This document shows, in pieces, positions 16,696-24,432 of a stretch of 34,850 nt of DNA. A program made the translations under genes and the position numbers. The notes under the pieces are model-generated. The model was not told where the DNA came from, ran no database searches, and was given only the letters and a program-made list of their open reading frames with translations. Within the stretch, counting starts at the first letter, position 1, and every line of letters starts with the position of its first letter. This DNA comes from Bacteroidales bacterium (GTDB taxonomy: Bacteria; Bacteroidota; Bacteroidia; Bacteroidales; Bacteroidaceae), in the NCBI GenBank assembly GCA_004554665.1, contig SFKY01000020.1, positions 1 to 34,850 on the forward strand. The letters run 5' to 3'.

Positions 16696-17751
16696 TCAGG
16701 AGCTCTTTCCGCTCATGATCACCACACCGGCATCCGCTTTCTTGAACATGCAGATGAAGTAGTGGCGGAAGTTGATCTTGTTCCGCTGGTACTCAGGGTC
16801 AGTGGCAGCCTCACTGTAGTACATCTTCGTAGAGCCGGTCGCCTTAAACACGCGGGGAGCGTAGAAAGCGAACGAGCACTGAAACTCGCCCGTAGAGGCC
16901 GTACTGCCGAGCGGCTTCTTCTCGCCAGTCGAGCTGTACACCGGGTTGTTGCCATACTCATAGATGTCGAAGCCGTACAGACGGGCCACGGTTCCGTCGT
17001 TGCGGTTGATGTTGTACTGCTCCCTGAACTTCTGGTCCGTCTCCAGCAGGTCGTTCATGTGGTCGCTGCACAGCACCAGGCGGCGGTTGTCAGAGGGCAC
17101 CTTCAGGGCGTCCATAGAGCGCTTCAGGGCAAGCAGGTCGGCCACACACAGCTTCTTACGGCCGGTGGCGGCATCCACCTCACCGCTGGTGGTCAGCACA
17201 GGGGTCTTTGCGGTGTTCTTCTGCGCACACAGCGCATGGGCGGCCTTGGCAAACTTCGAGTCGTTGATGGCCTGGGAATGGCTCTCCTTCACGCGCTGCA
17301 TCTTGTCATAACTGATGGCATACAGCTCATCGTCCGTCACCGGGGTCACCTTTGTCTGAAACTTGTCCAGTTCGATGCTGATGTCCGCATCGTCCAGCGC
17401 CTGCAGCGGGATTGGATACGTCGTGTTGTTCACCAGCACGTCAGGGTCCACACCTACATCCACTAAGTGGATTACATCATTGTTCACGATGCTCGAGTTG
17501 TCAGGCAGGCCGTCAAGCCAGGTGCCTTCCATGGCATGCCGCAGGCTCTTAACCAACTCACCCGTCCAGATTTCGGTGTACACACCGGCAGCCAGGCTGC
17601 CGCGAGGCACACATCCGCCCACCAAGGCGGCCACAAGGTTAAGGCCTACGGCACCGGCCACAGGACTAACACCCACCACGGCGGCCATCGTGCCGCCCAT
17701 CACGCAGTTCAACAGAACCGCACACACCACATGCAAAATAAATCTTACCAT
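16696..17751 (-). CDS. Major capsid protein
   Basis: This 351-aa protein lies directly after the protease/scaffold gene, the fixed position of the HK97-fold capsid gene. Residues about 60-200 (YTEIWTGELVKSLRHAMEGTWLDGLPDNSS... DADISIELDKFQTKVTPVTDDELYAISYDKM) and the segment LVLCSDHMNDLLETDQKFREQYN match capsid proteins of Bacteroidota prophages. The N-terminal 50 residues are unusually hydrophobic (MVRFILHVVCAVLLNCVMGGTMAAVVG) and could be removed by the protease as a delta domain. That they are translated is not certain; a later start is possible. The typical E-loop is not obvious. Confidence 0.85.
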   Translation of the reverse strand: MVRFILHVVCAVLLNCVMGGTMAAVVGVSPVAGAVGLNLVAALVGGCVPRGSLAAGVYTEIWTGELVKSLRHAMEGTWLDGLPDNSSIVNNDVIHLVDVGVDPDVLVNNTTYPIPLQALDDADISIELDKFQTKVTPVTDDELYAISYDKMQRVKESHSQAINDSKFAKAAHALCAQKNTAKTPVLTTSGEVDAATGRKKLCVADLLALKRSMDALKVPSDNRRLVLCSDHMNDLLETDQKFREQYNINRNDGTVARLYGFDIYEYGNNPVYSSTGEKKPLGSTASTGEFQCSFAFYAPRVFKATGSTKMYYSEAATDPEYQRNKINFRHYFICMFKKADAGVVIMSGKSS

Positions 17752-17819
17752 ATCAATTCTGATTTATGAATTATAAAAATTATGAAACATAGTTCGGCAA
17801 AGCCAATTGTTAATTAGCA

Positions 17820-18272
17820 TCAGAGCTCGCACTCCATCCCATACTCAGCCTTATACAGGCGCTTGTAGAGCGCAGGGTCCTCCTCGCGCAGCTTGGCAAG
17901 CTCACCGGCAGGCACATCGCCCAGCTTTTTGTACACACCACCGCCACCGTTCCCGGCGGTTCCGCCGCCGGCAACCAGGCTGCTCAACTTCACCTGCGGA
18001 GACATGGCCGCAAAGACCTTCACCAGCTCATCACAGCCTATCTTTTTGCCGAGCTCGACAAATTGGTCCTTCCTGTCGGCACCGATACGCTTCTCGCCGA
18101 TGGCCTTCTCCACCGCAGAGGTGATGCCGGCCAGCACCAGCGCCTCCTTCTCCTTCTTCAGTTCCACGTTCTCCTCACGGGCCGTCTTCAGGGCAGCAAG
18201 CTGCGCGCTGATCTCAGCCTCAGTAGCCGTCTCCGGCAAGCCCAACTGCAGGGCCAACTGTTTCTGTTCCAT
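17820..18272 (-). CDS. Nested scaffold protein (internal start in the protease gene)
   Basis: ATG at 18272 is in frame with the protease (its Met164) and is preceded by AGGAAAAGGAA, a much better ribosome site than at most other genes here. It would produce a 150-aa scaffold MEQKQLALQLGLPETAT..., the arrangement of Mu I/Z and lambda C/Nu3. Scaffold from this start would be made in excess over the protease fusion. The start is inferred from sequence. Confidence 0.7.
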   Translation of the reverse strand: MEQKQLALQLGLPETATEAEISAQLAALKTAREENVELKKEKEALVLAGITSAVEKAIGEKRIGADRKDQFVELGKKIGCDELVKVFAAMSPQVKLSSLVAGGGTAGNGGGGVYKKLGDVPAGELAKLREEDPALYKRLYKAEYGMECEL

Positions 18273-18761
18273 TTCCTTTTCCTGTTTGTTTGGTTTGTTA
18301 TTCAGTACCGGCAAGGGGCAAGCGCCGTCCCTGCCGAGCGTTATCTGCTTTCCGTCTTTCGTCAGCACCAGCGCGTCATCGTTCGCGCCGATGTCCACCA
18401 GCGACACCTCATACAGCTTGCTCTTCGTGATGGTGGGGCTCGTCTGGCCTACCGCCAAGTGCTCGGGCGCATCGCTCATCTCCAGGATGTCAAGACCCGC
18501 GCTCACCATCTTCAGCGAGCCAAACTCATACTGCTTCTTGCAGCGCTTGCTCAGCTCCGTCACCTCGTCAAACACCAGCTCGCCGGTCACCTCGCCGTCT
18601 TTCACCTCGAGGTCCTTCACATACCCTATCACGTTCCCGCGCTCGTGCATATACAGCAGCACGGGGTTCCGCTCATACTGCTTCGTGTCCATGCCCGAGG
18701 TCAGCACACGGGTACCGTAGCTGTTCAGACTGTCGTTCGATATACGTACTCTCTTTCCCAT
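17820..18761 (-). CDS. Prohead protease fused to scaffold
   Basis: This 313-aa protein cuts capsid and scaffold during head maturation. The N-terminal 150 residues form an HK97 (U35)-type serine protease: LLYMHERGNVIGYVKDLE with His39 and SLKMVSAGL with Ser87, the residues typical of the catalytic pair. After a linker (NNKPNKQEKE), residues 164-313 are a helical, Glu/Lys-rich scaffold part (AALKTAREENVELKKEKEAL) with an Ala/Gly-rich tail, ending in a conserved-looking EYGMECEL. An internal start makes the scaffold alone. First gene of the leftward late operon; the capsid gene follows after 68 bp. Confidence 0.85.
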   Translation of the reverse strand: MGKRVRISNDSLNSYGTRVLTSGMDTKQYERNPVLLYMHERGNVIGYVKDLEVKDGEVTGELVFDEVTELSKRCKKQYEFGSLKMVSAGLDILEMSDAPEHLAVGQTSPTITKSKLYEVSLVDIGANDDALVLTKDGKQITLGRDGACPLPVLNNKPNKQEKEMEQKQLALQLGLPETATEAEISAQLAALKTAREENVELKKEKEALVLAGITSAVEKAIGEKRIGADRKDQFVELGKKIGCDELVKVFAAMSPQVKLSSLVAGGGTAGNGGGGVYKKLGDVPAGELAKLREEDPALYKRLYKAEYGMECEL

Positions 18762-18789
18762 TACGATTCAGATTGAATTTTTTATGCCG

Positions 18790-18863
18790 CAAATATCACC
18801 ACTTTCATCCGTCCATCCAAATATCTCAGCAACCCTTGCACAATTCTCTGAAACCCTTGCACA
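18790..18863. promoter_or_regulatory. Divergent late control region with direct repeats
   Basis: Between the two divergent late genes (18762-18920) lie AACCCTTGCACA twice (18831-18842, 18852-18863; 21-bp period) and CAAATATC twice (18790-18797, 18818-18825). No good TAnnTTTG box faces either way (GATATTTG on the - strand is one base off). Two identical 12-mers two helical turns apart suit an activator site; Mu late promoters also depend on an activator (C). The activator here is unknown. Confidence 0.5.
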
Positions 18864-18920
18864 CTTTTTTTGATTCCACCATAAAATAAGCCAATTTTGT
18901 ACCCAAAATCAACAAGGAAG

Positions 18921-19394
18921 ATGAAGAAAGCAGAAGTAGAGAATAAGAAGTCACTCGCACGCTCGCTCTACATGGCGGGCATGGAGCAGCAGGAGATAGC
19001 CGAGAAGGTCGGCGTGTCAAGGGTCACCGTCTCCAAGTGGTGTACCGCGGAGGGATGGAAAGAGGCAAGGGCGGCCAAGAGCATCTCACGACCCGAACTG
19101 GTCAGCAAACTGCTCGTGGCCATCGACAACCTCATCGCGCAGGTCAATGCCTCAGGAGACCCCGAGGCCATCGGCACGCTCGCCGACAAGCTCGCCAAAC
19201 TGTCGGCCACCATCGAGAAGCTCGACAAGAAGGCAAACGTCATCGACGCCATCGAGGTCTTCATGGCGTTCAACCGGTGGATACAGGACCAGGCTTCCTA
19301 CGACCCGCAGATCACGCCAGAGCTCATCAAGGCCATCAACAAGTACCAGAACAAGTTCCTCATGGAGAAGATGGCATCCCCATCATCCCTGTAG
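18921..19394 (+). CDS. Terminase small subunit
   Basis: This 157-aa protein starts at ATG 18921 behind AAGGAAG; an upstream in-frame TTG (18897) is ignored. The N-terminal 45 residues hold a helix-turn-helix (LYMAGMEQQEIAEKVGVSRVTVSKWCTAEGW), typical of DUF1804/small terminase subunits, followed by a helical oligomerisation region (LLVAIDNLIAQVNASGDPEAIGTLADKLAKLSATIEKL). It recognises phage DNA to start packaging. For a transposing phage it should act near an end (pac), with headful packaging into host DNA expected. First gene of the rightward head module, 85 bp before the large subunit. Confidence 0.85.
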   Translation: MKKAEVENKKSLARSLYMAGMEQQEIAEKVGVSRVTVSKWCTAEGWKEARAAKSISRPELVSKLLVAIDNLIAQVNASGDPEAIGTLADKLAKLSATIEKLDKKANVIDAIEVFMAFNRWIQDQASYDPQITPELIKAINKYQNKFLMEKMASPSSL

Positions 19395-19406
19395 CAGCCA
19401 CCGTGC

Positions 19407-19461
19407 CCGCAGGTTCCGCCTGCGGCCAGCAAGCCAACGTTCCCGCAGGTTTCGCCTGCGG
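19407..19461. repeat. Dispersed hairpin repeats, copies 2 and 3
   Basis: CCGCAGG TTCCG CCTGCGG (19407-19425) and CCGCAGG TTTCG CCTGCGG (19443-19461) stand in tandem between the two terminase genes. They have the same top-strand orientation as the copies in leftward operons, so orientation does not follow transcription. Confidence 0.85.
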
Positions 19462-19479
19462 CCATAAACCAAGACCATC

Positions 19480-21039
19480 ATGACCATCTCAGAACTCAAG
19501 AAAATCCAGGAGGAGTGGAAAGAGCACTGCCGGCAGATACAGGCCATCACAGACACCAGGAGCCTGCAAAAGGAGACCGCCACACAGAGGGACCGCCGCA
19601 TCGCCAGGCTACAGCGAGACTATGCCGCGTTCTGTGAGTATTACTTCCCCCACTTCCTCAACCTGCGCGACAAGGCCACGGGCGAGACCATACGCACCAT
19701 ACACAACGCCCCTTTCCACAACGAGGCGGCGCGCAAGGTCAAGTCCACCCCCAACCTCAAGGCGGTCTTCATGTGGCCGAGAGGACACGCCAAGTCCACC
19801 CATCTCGACATATTCACGCCGCTCTGGCTCATGTTCCAGCCCACGAGGCTCATCAACTTCATGGTCGTCGTCGGCAAGTCCGAGGACGCGGCAGACCGGC
19901 TCCTCGGCGACATACAGGCAGAGCTACAGTACAACAAGCGCATCATCGACGACTTCGGCAACCAGATGTCCGTCGGCAACTGGACCGACGGGGAGTTCAC
20001 CACCAAGGACGGGATCTACTTCCTCGCATGCGGACGCGGACAGTCGCCGCGTGGTCTCCGCAAGCGCGAGTCACGGCCAGACTACATCGTCATCGACGAC
20101 CTTGACGACGACGAGCTCTGCCGCAACGAGCGACGGGTACGCGAGCTCACAGACTGGGTCAAGGAGGCGCTCTTCGGTGCGCTCGACGTGGGGCGCGGAC
20201 GCTTCATCATGGTCGGCAACCTCATCTCCAAGACCTCCGTCCTCGCCAACATCCGGGACACCAAGGGGGTCTACGTCTCCACGGTATATGCCGTCGACAG
20301 CGACGGCAACCCGGCATGGCGCGAGAAGTGGACCAAGGAGGAGGCACGGGAGTATGCCGACTTCGTGGGCTACCGCGCATGGAACAAGGAGATGATGCAC
20401 AACCCCATCGTCGAGGGCACCGTCTTCCGGCAGGAGTGGATTCGCTGGGCCAAGCGGCCGGCATGGAAGGAGTTCTCAGAGTTCGTCCTCTACATAGACC
20501 CGTCGTGGAAGTCCAAGAAGTCCAACGACACCAAGGCGGCGAAGCTATGGGCCAAGCAGGGCACCAACCTGTGGCACCTCAGGGCGTTCGTACGCAAGGC
20601 ATCGGTGGCGGAGATGGTCAGGTGGTGCTACGACCTCCACGAGTGGGCAGGAAGCGTGGGCATCGCCGTCAACTTCCTCATGGAGGCGTCGTTCATGCAG
20701 GACATCCTGCTCGACGAGTTCACCACAGAGGGCAATCTGCGGGACTACCAACTCCCCATCACGGGCGACACGCGCAAAAAACCGGACAAGTTCCAGCGCA
20801 TCGAGGCCATCAGCCCGCTATGGGAAAGGGGATTCGTCTTCTATGACGAGTCGCAGAAGGACGACCCCGACATGCAGGCGGGCATCGAGCAGCTGCTGGC
20901 GTTCGAGAAGGGGATGGCAGGCAACGACGACGCGCCAGATGCCGACGAGGGGGCGATATGGACGCTGCAGCGCCACACCAGGCAGGAGAGTTTCAAACCG
21001 GTGTTCGGCAAGAGGCCGAGCGCCAAAAACAGTTGGTAA
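19480..21039 (+). CDS. Terminase large subunit
   Basis: This 519-aa packaging motor has an N-terminal ATPase and a C-terminal nuclease. Walker A is PRGHAKST (100-107). Walker B is DYIVIDDLDDDE near 202-213, followed by an ATPase coupling segment (GRFIMVGNLIS). The RNase-H-like nuclease starts near 336 with LYIDPSWK and has further acidic residues at FLMEASF and at FVFYDESQ. Length (519) fits Mu gp28-type terminases. It follows the small subunit and is only 6 bp before the gp36-like gene, so it is probably cotranscribed. Confidence 0.93.
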   Translation: MTISELKKIQEEWKEHCRQIQAITDTRSLQKETATQRDRRIARLQRDYAAFCEYYFPHFLNLRDKATGETIRTIHNAPFHNEAARKVKSTPNLKAVFMWPRGHAKSTHLDIFTPLWLMFQPTRLINFMVVVGKSEDAADRLLGDIQAELQYNKRIIDDFGNQMSVGNWTDGEFTTKDGIYFLACGRGQSPRGLRKRESRPDYIVIDDLDDDELCRNERRVRELTDWVKEALFGALDVGRGRFIMVGNLISKTSVLANIRDTKGVYVSTVYAVDSDGNPAWREKWTKEEAREYADFVGYRAWNKEMMHNPIVEGTVFRQEWIRWAKRPAWKEFSEFVLYIDPSWKSKKSNDTKAAKLWAKQGTNLWHLRAFVRKASVAEMVRWCYDLHEWAGSVGIAVNFLMEASFMQDILLDEFTTEGNLRDYQLPITGDTRKKPDKFQRIEAISPLWERGFVFYDESQKDDPDMQAGIEQLLAFEKGMAGNDDAPDADEGAIWTLQRHTRQESFKPVFGKRPSAKNSW

Positions 21040-21045
21040 ACAGAT

Positions 21046-21471
21046 ATGGACACTTTCATCACACAGCAGGACTACAAGGTGGTCATCGGCGACCAGGCGC
21101 TCAAGGTCGTCTCGCAGGTCAGCGAAGACAACAAGGCCAACGCCGAGCGGGAGGCCATCGAGGAGATCAGTGGCTACCTCCGACCAAAATACGACACTGT
21201 GGCGGTCTTCAGCGCAACAGGCGACCAGAGAAACCACCTCATCGTCATGTACACGTGCGACATCGCACTCTACCACATGGCGGCATCATCGCCGCAGAAG
21301 ATGGGCATGGACATCCGCAAGGAGCGCTATGAGCGGGCCATCAAGTGGCTCGAGGGGGTGCAGGCCGGCAAGATCGTGCCGCAACTGCCACTCGCCGTAG
21401 ACGAGGACGGGGAACTCACAGGGGGCATGTTCGCATACAGCTCACAAACACAACTCAGAAACAATTGGTAA
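21046..21471 (+). CDS. Mu gp36-like head-tail protein (DUF1320)
   Basis: This 141-aa protein begins MDTFITQQDYKVVIGDQALKVVSQ. Followed by AEREAIEEISGYLRPKYDTVAVFSA and DIALYHMAA, this is the DUF1320 (phage Gp36) pattern: a helical bundle thought to be part of the neck connection. It ends ...LRNNW. In Mu this gene lies after the capsid gene; here it sits between terminase and portal. It overlaps nothing and is 3 bp before the portal. Confidence 0.82.
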   Translation: MDTFITQQDYKVVIGDQALKVVSQVSEDNKANAEREAIEEISGYLRPKYDTVAVFSATGDQRNHLIVMYTCDIALYHMAASSPQKMGMDIRKERYERAIKWLEGVQAGKIVPQLPLAVDEDGELTGGMFAYSSQTQLRNNW

Positions 21472-21474
21472 ATC

Positions 21475-22746
21475 ATGGATATCAAGAAATTCTTCAGCAG
21501 ACGGTCCACGGACAATCCCAAGGACATCCTGCGCACGGCATACGGAGACTTCAACCTCGCCAAGGAATCTGACAGGGAACAGGTGCAGAGAATGGTCATC
21601 GACCTGCAGCGCACCACCGATGTGCTCACACGCAAGGACATCAAGAACTGGCGAGAAGCATGGCAGATCGCCATCAACGTAGACAGCCCCAACAGGCAGC
21701 GACTGTACGACATCTACCGCGACGTGGAGGTGGACCTGCACCTGTCAGGATGTGTAGGGCAGCGCACGGGGTTCGTCATGGCCAAATCGTTCAAACTCGT
21801 GGACCAGAACGGGGAGGAGGACGAGGAGGCGCTGCACTACTTCGACCAGGCATGGTTCAAGCAGCTCATGAGGTATGTGCTCGAGGCCAACTTCTGGGGA
21901 CACTCGCTCATCGAACTGGGGGAGGTCGCCACAGACGGCGACGGGTGCATCTGCTTCTCAGACGTGACACTCATCCCGCGCAAGCATGTCATCCCAGAGT
22001 ACCACCGGGTCATTACGGACCTCTCGCAAGACTGGCACACGGGTATCGACTACCACGAGGCACCATTTTCAGACTGGCTCATCGAGGCGGGAAGACCGCA
22101 CGACCTCGGCATCTACCTCAAGGCGGCCACACAGACCATCCCAAAGAAGAATATGCTCGCCTTCTGGGACACTTTCGGAGAGATCTTCGGCATGCCCATG
22201 CGCATCGCCAGGACCACGTCACGCGACAAGAAGGAGATTGACCGGCTCGACCGCATGCTCCGAGAGGCGGGGGCAAGCCTGTCGATGGTGGCAGGGCAGG
22301 ACACGGAGATCGAGTTCGTAGAGAGCGGAAAGGGTGACGCATACAACGTCTACGACAAGCGCATCGAGAGGGCAAACTCCGAACTCTCCAAACTCGTCAT
22401 CGGACAGACCATGACCATCGAGGACGGATCCAGCCTATCGCAGTCTCAGACACACCTCGAGGTCTTCCAGAACCTCATCGAGGCCGACTGCGACATGATA
22501 CGCGACATCGTCAACAGCCAACTGCTCCCACGTATGGCCAGACTCGGATTCCCCGTCAAGGGACTGCGCTTCGACTGGGACTATGCCGTGGACTATACCC
22601 CGGAGCAGCAGAAGGCGTACGAGGAGATGGTGCTACAACACTATGACGTGGCCCCCTCATACTTCGAGGAGAAATACGGCATGCCAGCCGCACAGCGCAG
22701 GCAGCAGGATGCCGGAAACAGCCAGAGTGGCGATTTTTTCGACTGA
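21475..22746 (+). CDS. Portal protein (DUF935, Mu gp29-like)
   Basis: This 423-aa protein forms the ring through which DNA enters the head. It resembles DUF935: the segment DVEVDLHLSGCVGQRTGFVMAKSFKLVD (start of the portal core), HSLIELGEV, ISRARTT-like stretch FGEIFGMPMRIARTTSRDKKEID, and the conserved later region LGQTMT-like VIGQTMTIEDGSSLSQSQTHLEVFQNLIEADCDMIRDIVNSQLLP. Length is somewhat short for the family (about 500), lacking part of the N-terminus. The end (GDFFD) leads within 33 bp to the MuF gene. Confidence 0.88.
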   Translation: MDIKKFFSRRSTDNPKDILRTAYGDFNLAKESDREQVQRMVIDLQRTTDVLTRKDIKNWREAWQIAINVDSPNRQRLYDIYRDVEVDLHLSGCVGQRTGFVMAKSFKLVDQNGEEDEEALHYFDQAWFKQLMRYVLEANFWGHSLIELGEVATDGDGCICFSDVTLIPRKHVIPEYHRVITDLSQDWHTGIDYHEAPFSDWLIEAGRPHDLGIYLKAATQTIPKKNMLAFWDTFGEIFGMPMRIARTTSRDKKEIDRLDRMLREAGASLSMVAGQDTEIEFVESGKGDAYNVYDKRIERANSELSKLVIGQTMTIEDGSSLSQSQTHLEVFQNLIEADCDMIRDIVNSQLLPRMARLGFPVKGLRFDWDYAVDYTPEQQKAYEEMVLQHYDVAPSYFEEKYGMPAAQRRQQDAGNSQSGDFFD

Positions 22747-22778
22747 GCCCCACCGAATTATCGTGCAAGGCGAACGCA

Positions 22779-24221
22779 ATGGAGCGTGCTCCAATTGCTG
22801 AGCCGAAGCCGATAATGCGTCTCGGAAGAGACGAATATGTGGGGCTGCACAGGAGATATGCCACGGTGCTGGGAGGTTCCGCCTCGCAGATGGCCAACGC
22901 AAGCGAAGACGATGACCGGCTCAGCCGGATCCGGAAGCAGCTCTCAACCCTTTTCGAGGGCATGATGAAGACGCTCCACACCGAGCAGGGGGCGCAGTTC
23001 CGGATAGAGATCCTGGACACACCGGAGGTACAGGACTTCATCGGTGCGCATGCAGCCGCGCTCGATTCCTCGTTCGCACAGGTACCCATGTCAGAGGCCA
23101 TGAGGAGCAGGCTGCAGCGCTCAGACTACATCTTCTCGGGCATCAAGACCTTCCATGAGCTCAACGAGGCTTTCCCCTCACTCGTCGATGAGAACGGCAA
23201 CCGAAAGCCGTTCGAACGGTTCCTGGACGACGTCCGGAAGATTGACCGAACATACAACCAAAACTACCTCCGCTCCGAGTACAACTTCTGTCAGGCTTCG
23301 GCAGATATGGCGGCCAAGTGGGAGCAGTTCGCAGAGGACGGAGACCGCTACTTCCTACAGTACCGCACACAGAACGACAGCAAGGTGCGGCCGGAGCATG
23401 CCGCACTCCACGGGGTCACGCTGCCCATCACAGACACGTTCTGGGAGACCTACTACCCGCCAAACGGGTGGAACTGCAGGTGCACCGTCGTGCAGGTACG
23501 CAAGTCCAAGTACCCGCAGACACCGCACGACGAGGCCATGCAGCTCGGGGAACTCGCCACAGGAGACGACAAAAAGGGCTTCTTCCACTTCAATCCCGGA
23601 ATCCAACAAAAGACATTCCCCGACTACAACCCATACACCATCAAGCGCTGCCGAGACTGCGACATCGCTAAGGGAAAGGCTAACCTCGCCAAACCTATGG
23701 ACAACGAACTTTGTACGGCATGCAAACTCGTACGCGAATGTTGGAGAAATAAGAAAAACGATAAAAAGGAAACTTTCATTGCCTGCCCCACTGAAAAGGG
23801 AAAACTTAGGGTGAGCTCTTTACATGGAAAGAATGAAAAGAAGGAGAACGTGAGGGTTGGTTCTTTCCTTGCCAACAAGCATGGATACGAGATAGACCTT
23901 ATTGCCAATCCATCCGACAAAAAATCGCCTGACAGCTATAACAAGACATTGGGGGTGTATCAAGAGTACAAGGTAAGCAAGGCTCCTACAAAAAACTCCA
24001 TCGACTCTTTGATACGCGCTGCTGCAAAGCAAGCAGACCACATCGTATTGATGGCGGACTCTGAAACACCTCTCGGAATATTAGCAGATGCTATCAAAAG
24101 CAGAGTTAGAAGAACAAAAGTAGAAAGTCTTACTTTGATTGTCGGTGACAAAGATGTTATCTATACGCGAAGCCAAATGGTTTCAAACGACTTTAAAATA
24201 AGACAGGCAGACTTGAAATGA
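22779..24221 (+). CDS. MuF-type minor head protein with C-terminal nuclease-like toxin domain
   Basis: This 480-aa protein's N-terminal part (to about 330) is a MuF head-morphogenesis protein: YIFSGIKTFHELNEAFPSL, RVRPEHAALHGVTLPI-type SKVRPEHAALHGVTLP, and YPPNGWNCRCTVVQV. Two Cys pairs follow (CRDCD... CTACKLVREC, about 288-325). Residues about 345-480 are different: GSFLANKHGYEIDLI, SPDSY, QEYKVSK, SLIRAAAKQADHIVLM. This resembles the CdiA-CT type nuclease fold (G-x-x-L-A...; PD..., E-x-K). The DNA becomes A/T-rich from about 23,700, unlike the GC-rich upstream part, which suggests the tail was acquired. Such MuF-toxin fusions occur in other phages. No immunity gene follows. Start could also be 22815. 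Confidence 0.82.
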   Translation: MERAPIAEPKPIMRLGRDEYVGLHRRYATVLGGSASQMANASEDDDRLSRIRKQLSTLFEGMMKTLHTEQGAQFRIEILDTPEVQDFIGAHAAALDSSFAQVPMSEAMRSRLQRSDYIFSGIKTFHELNEAFPSLVDENGNRKPFERFLDDVRKIDRTYNQNYLRSEYNFCQASADMAAKWEQFAEDGDRYFLQYRTQNDSKVRPEHAALHGVTLPITDTFWETYYPPNGWNCRCTVVQVRKSKYPQTPHDEAMQLGELATGDDKKGFFHFNPGIQQKTFPDYNPYTIKRCRDCDIAKGKANLAKPMDNELCTACKLVRECWRNKKNDKKETFIACPTEKGKLRVSSLHGKNEKKENVRVGSFLANKHGYEIDLIANPSDKKSPDSYNKTLGVYQEYKVSKAPTKNSIDSLIRAAAKQADHIVLMADSETPLGILADAIKSRVRRTKVESLTLIVGDKDVIYTRSQMVSNDFKIRQADLK

Positions 24222-24266
24222 CAAGACTGCCTGAATCGGGGCCCAAACCCCTCAACGGGGAATGAT
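24195..24266 (-). ncRNA. Candidate short antisense RNA over the MuF toxin end
   Basis: The - strand promoter box at 24273-24280 predicts a start near 24266. The transcript would contain CCCC GTTGA GGGG, then a hairpin of 24204-24210/24227-24233 (CAGGCAG...CTGCCTG), extended by CTTG/CAAG, followed by TCTTATTTT. That hairpin overlaps the MuF stop (24219-24221). The result is about 72 nt, antisense to the 3' end of the toxin-encoding mRNA. The hairpin may instead simply end leftward early transcription. Confidence 0.45.
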
Positions 24267-24272
24267 CCGCTG

Positions 24273-24303
24273 CAAAGTTAAACATTTATTTCCAAAATCC
24301 AAA
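24273..24303 (-). promoter_or_regulatory. Leftward promoter TTTG-N19-TAACTTTG
   Basis: On the - strand, TTTG (24303-24300), 19 bases, TAACTTTG (24280-24273) is an essentially perfect Bacteroidota promoter. It points into the 3' end of the MuF gene. The rest of 24222-24432 holds a hairpin-like CCCCTCAACGGGG, a 16-codon ORF (24309-24359) and hairpin repeat copy 4. Confidence 0.55.
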
Positions 24304-24412
24304 CGATTATGAAGAAAATGATCGAATTCCTACTAAATTCCAACCACTACAGGGAGTAACCCACCACCTCACCCTTGATATAAAGCTCCTGTCGCATATG
24401 CTGTCACTGTTC

Positions 24413-24431
24413 CCGCAGGTTTCGCCTGCGG
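24413..24431. repeat. Dispersed hairpin repeat, copy 4
   Basis: CCGCAGG TTTCG CCTGCGG directly beyond the stop codon of the tail-terminator-like gene (24433), in the convergent gap with the MuF gene. Confidence 0.85.
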
Positions 24432-24432
24432 C

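Noticed and set aside
18897..18920. N-terminal extension of the small terminase from TTG 18897
   Set aside because: The ATG at 18921 has AAGGAAG at the right distance; the extension has no such site.
24309..24359. A 16-codon ORF with ATG after the MuF gene, which could have been an immunity gene
   Set aside because: Far too short for an immunity protein, with no ribosome site or conserved look. Mentioned only as gap content.
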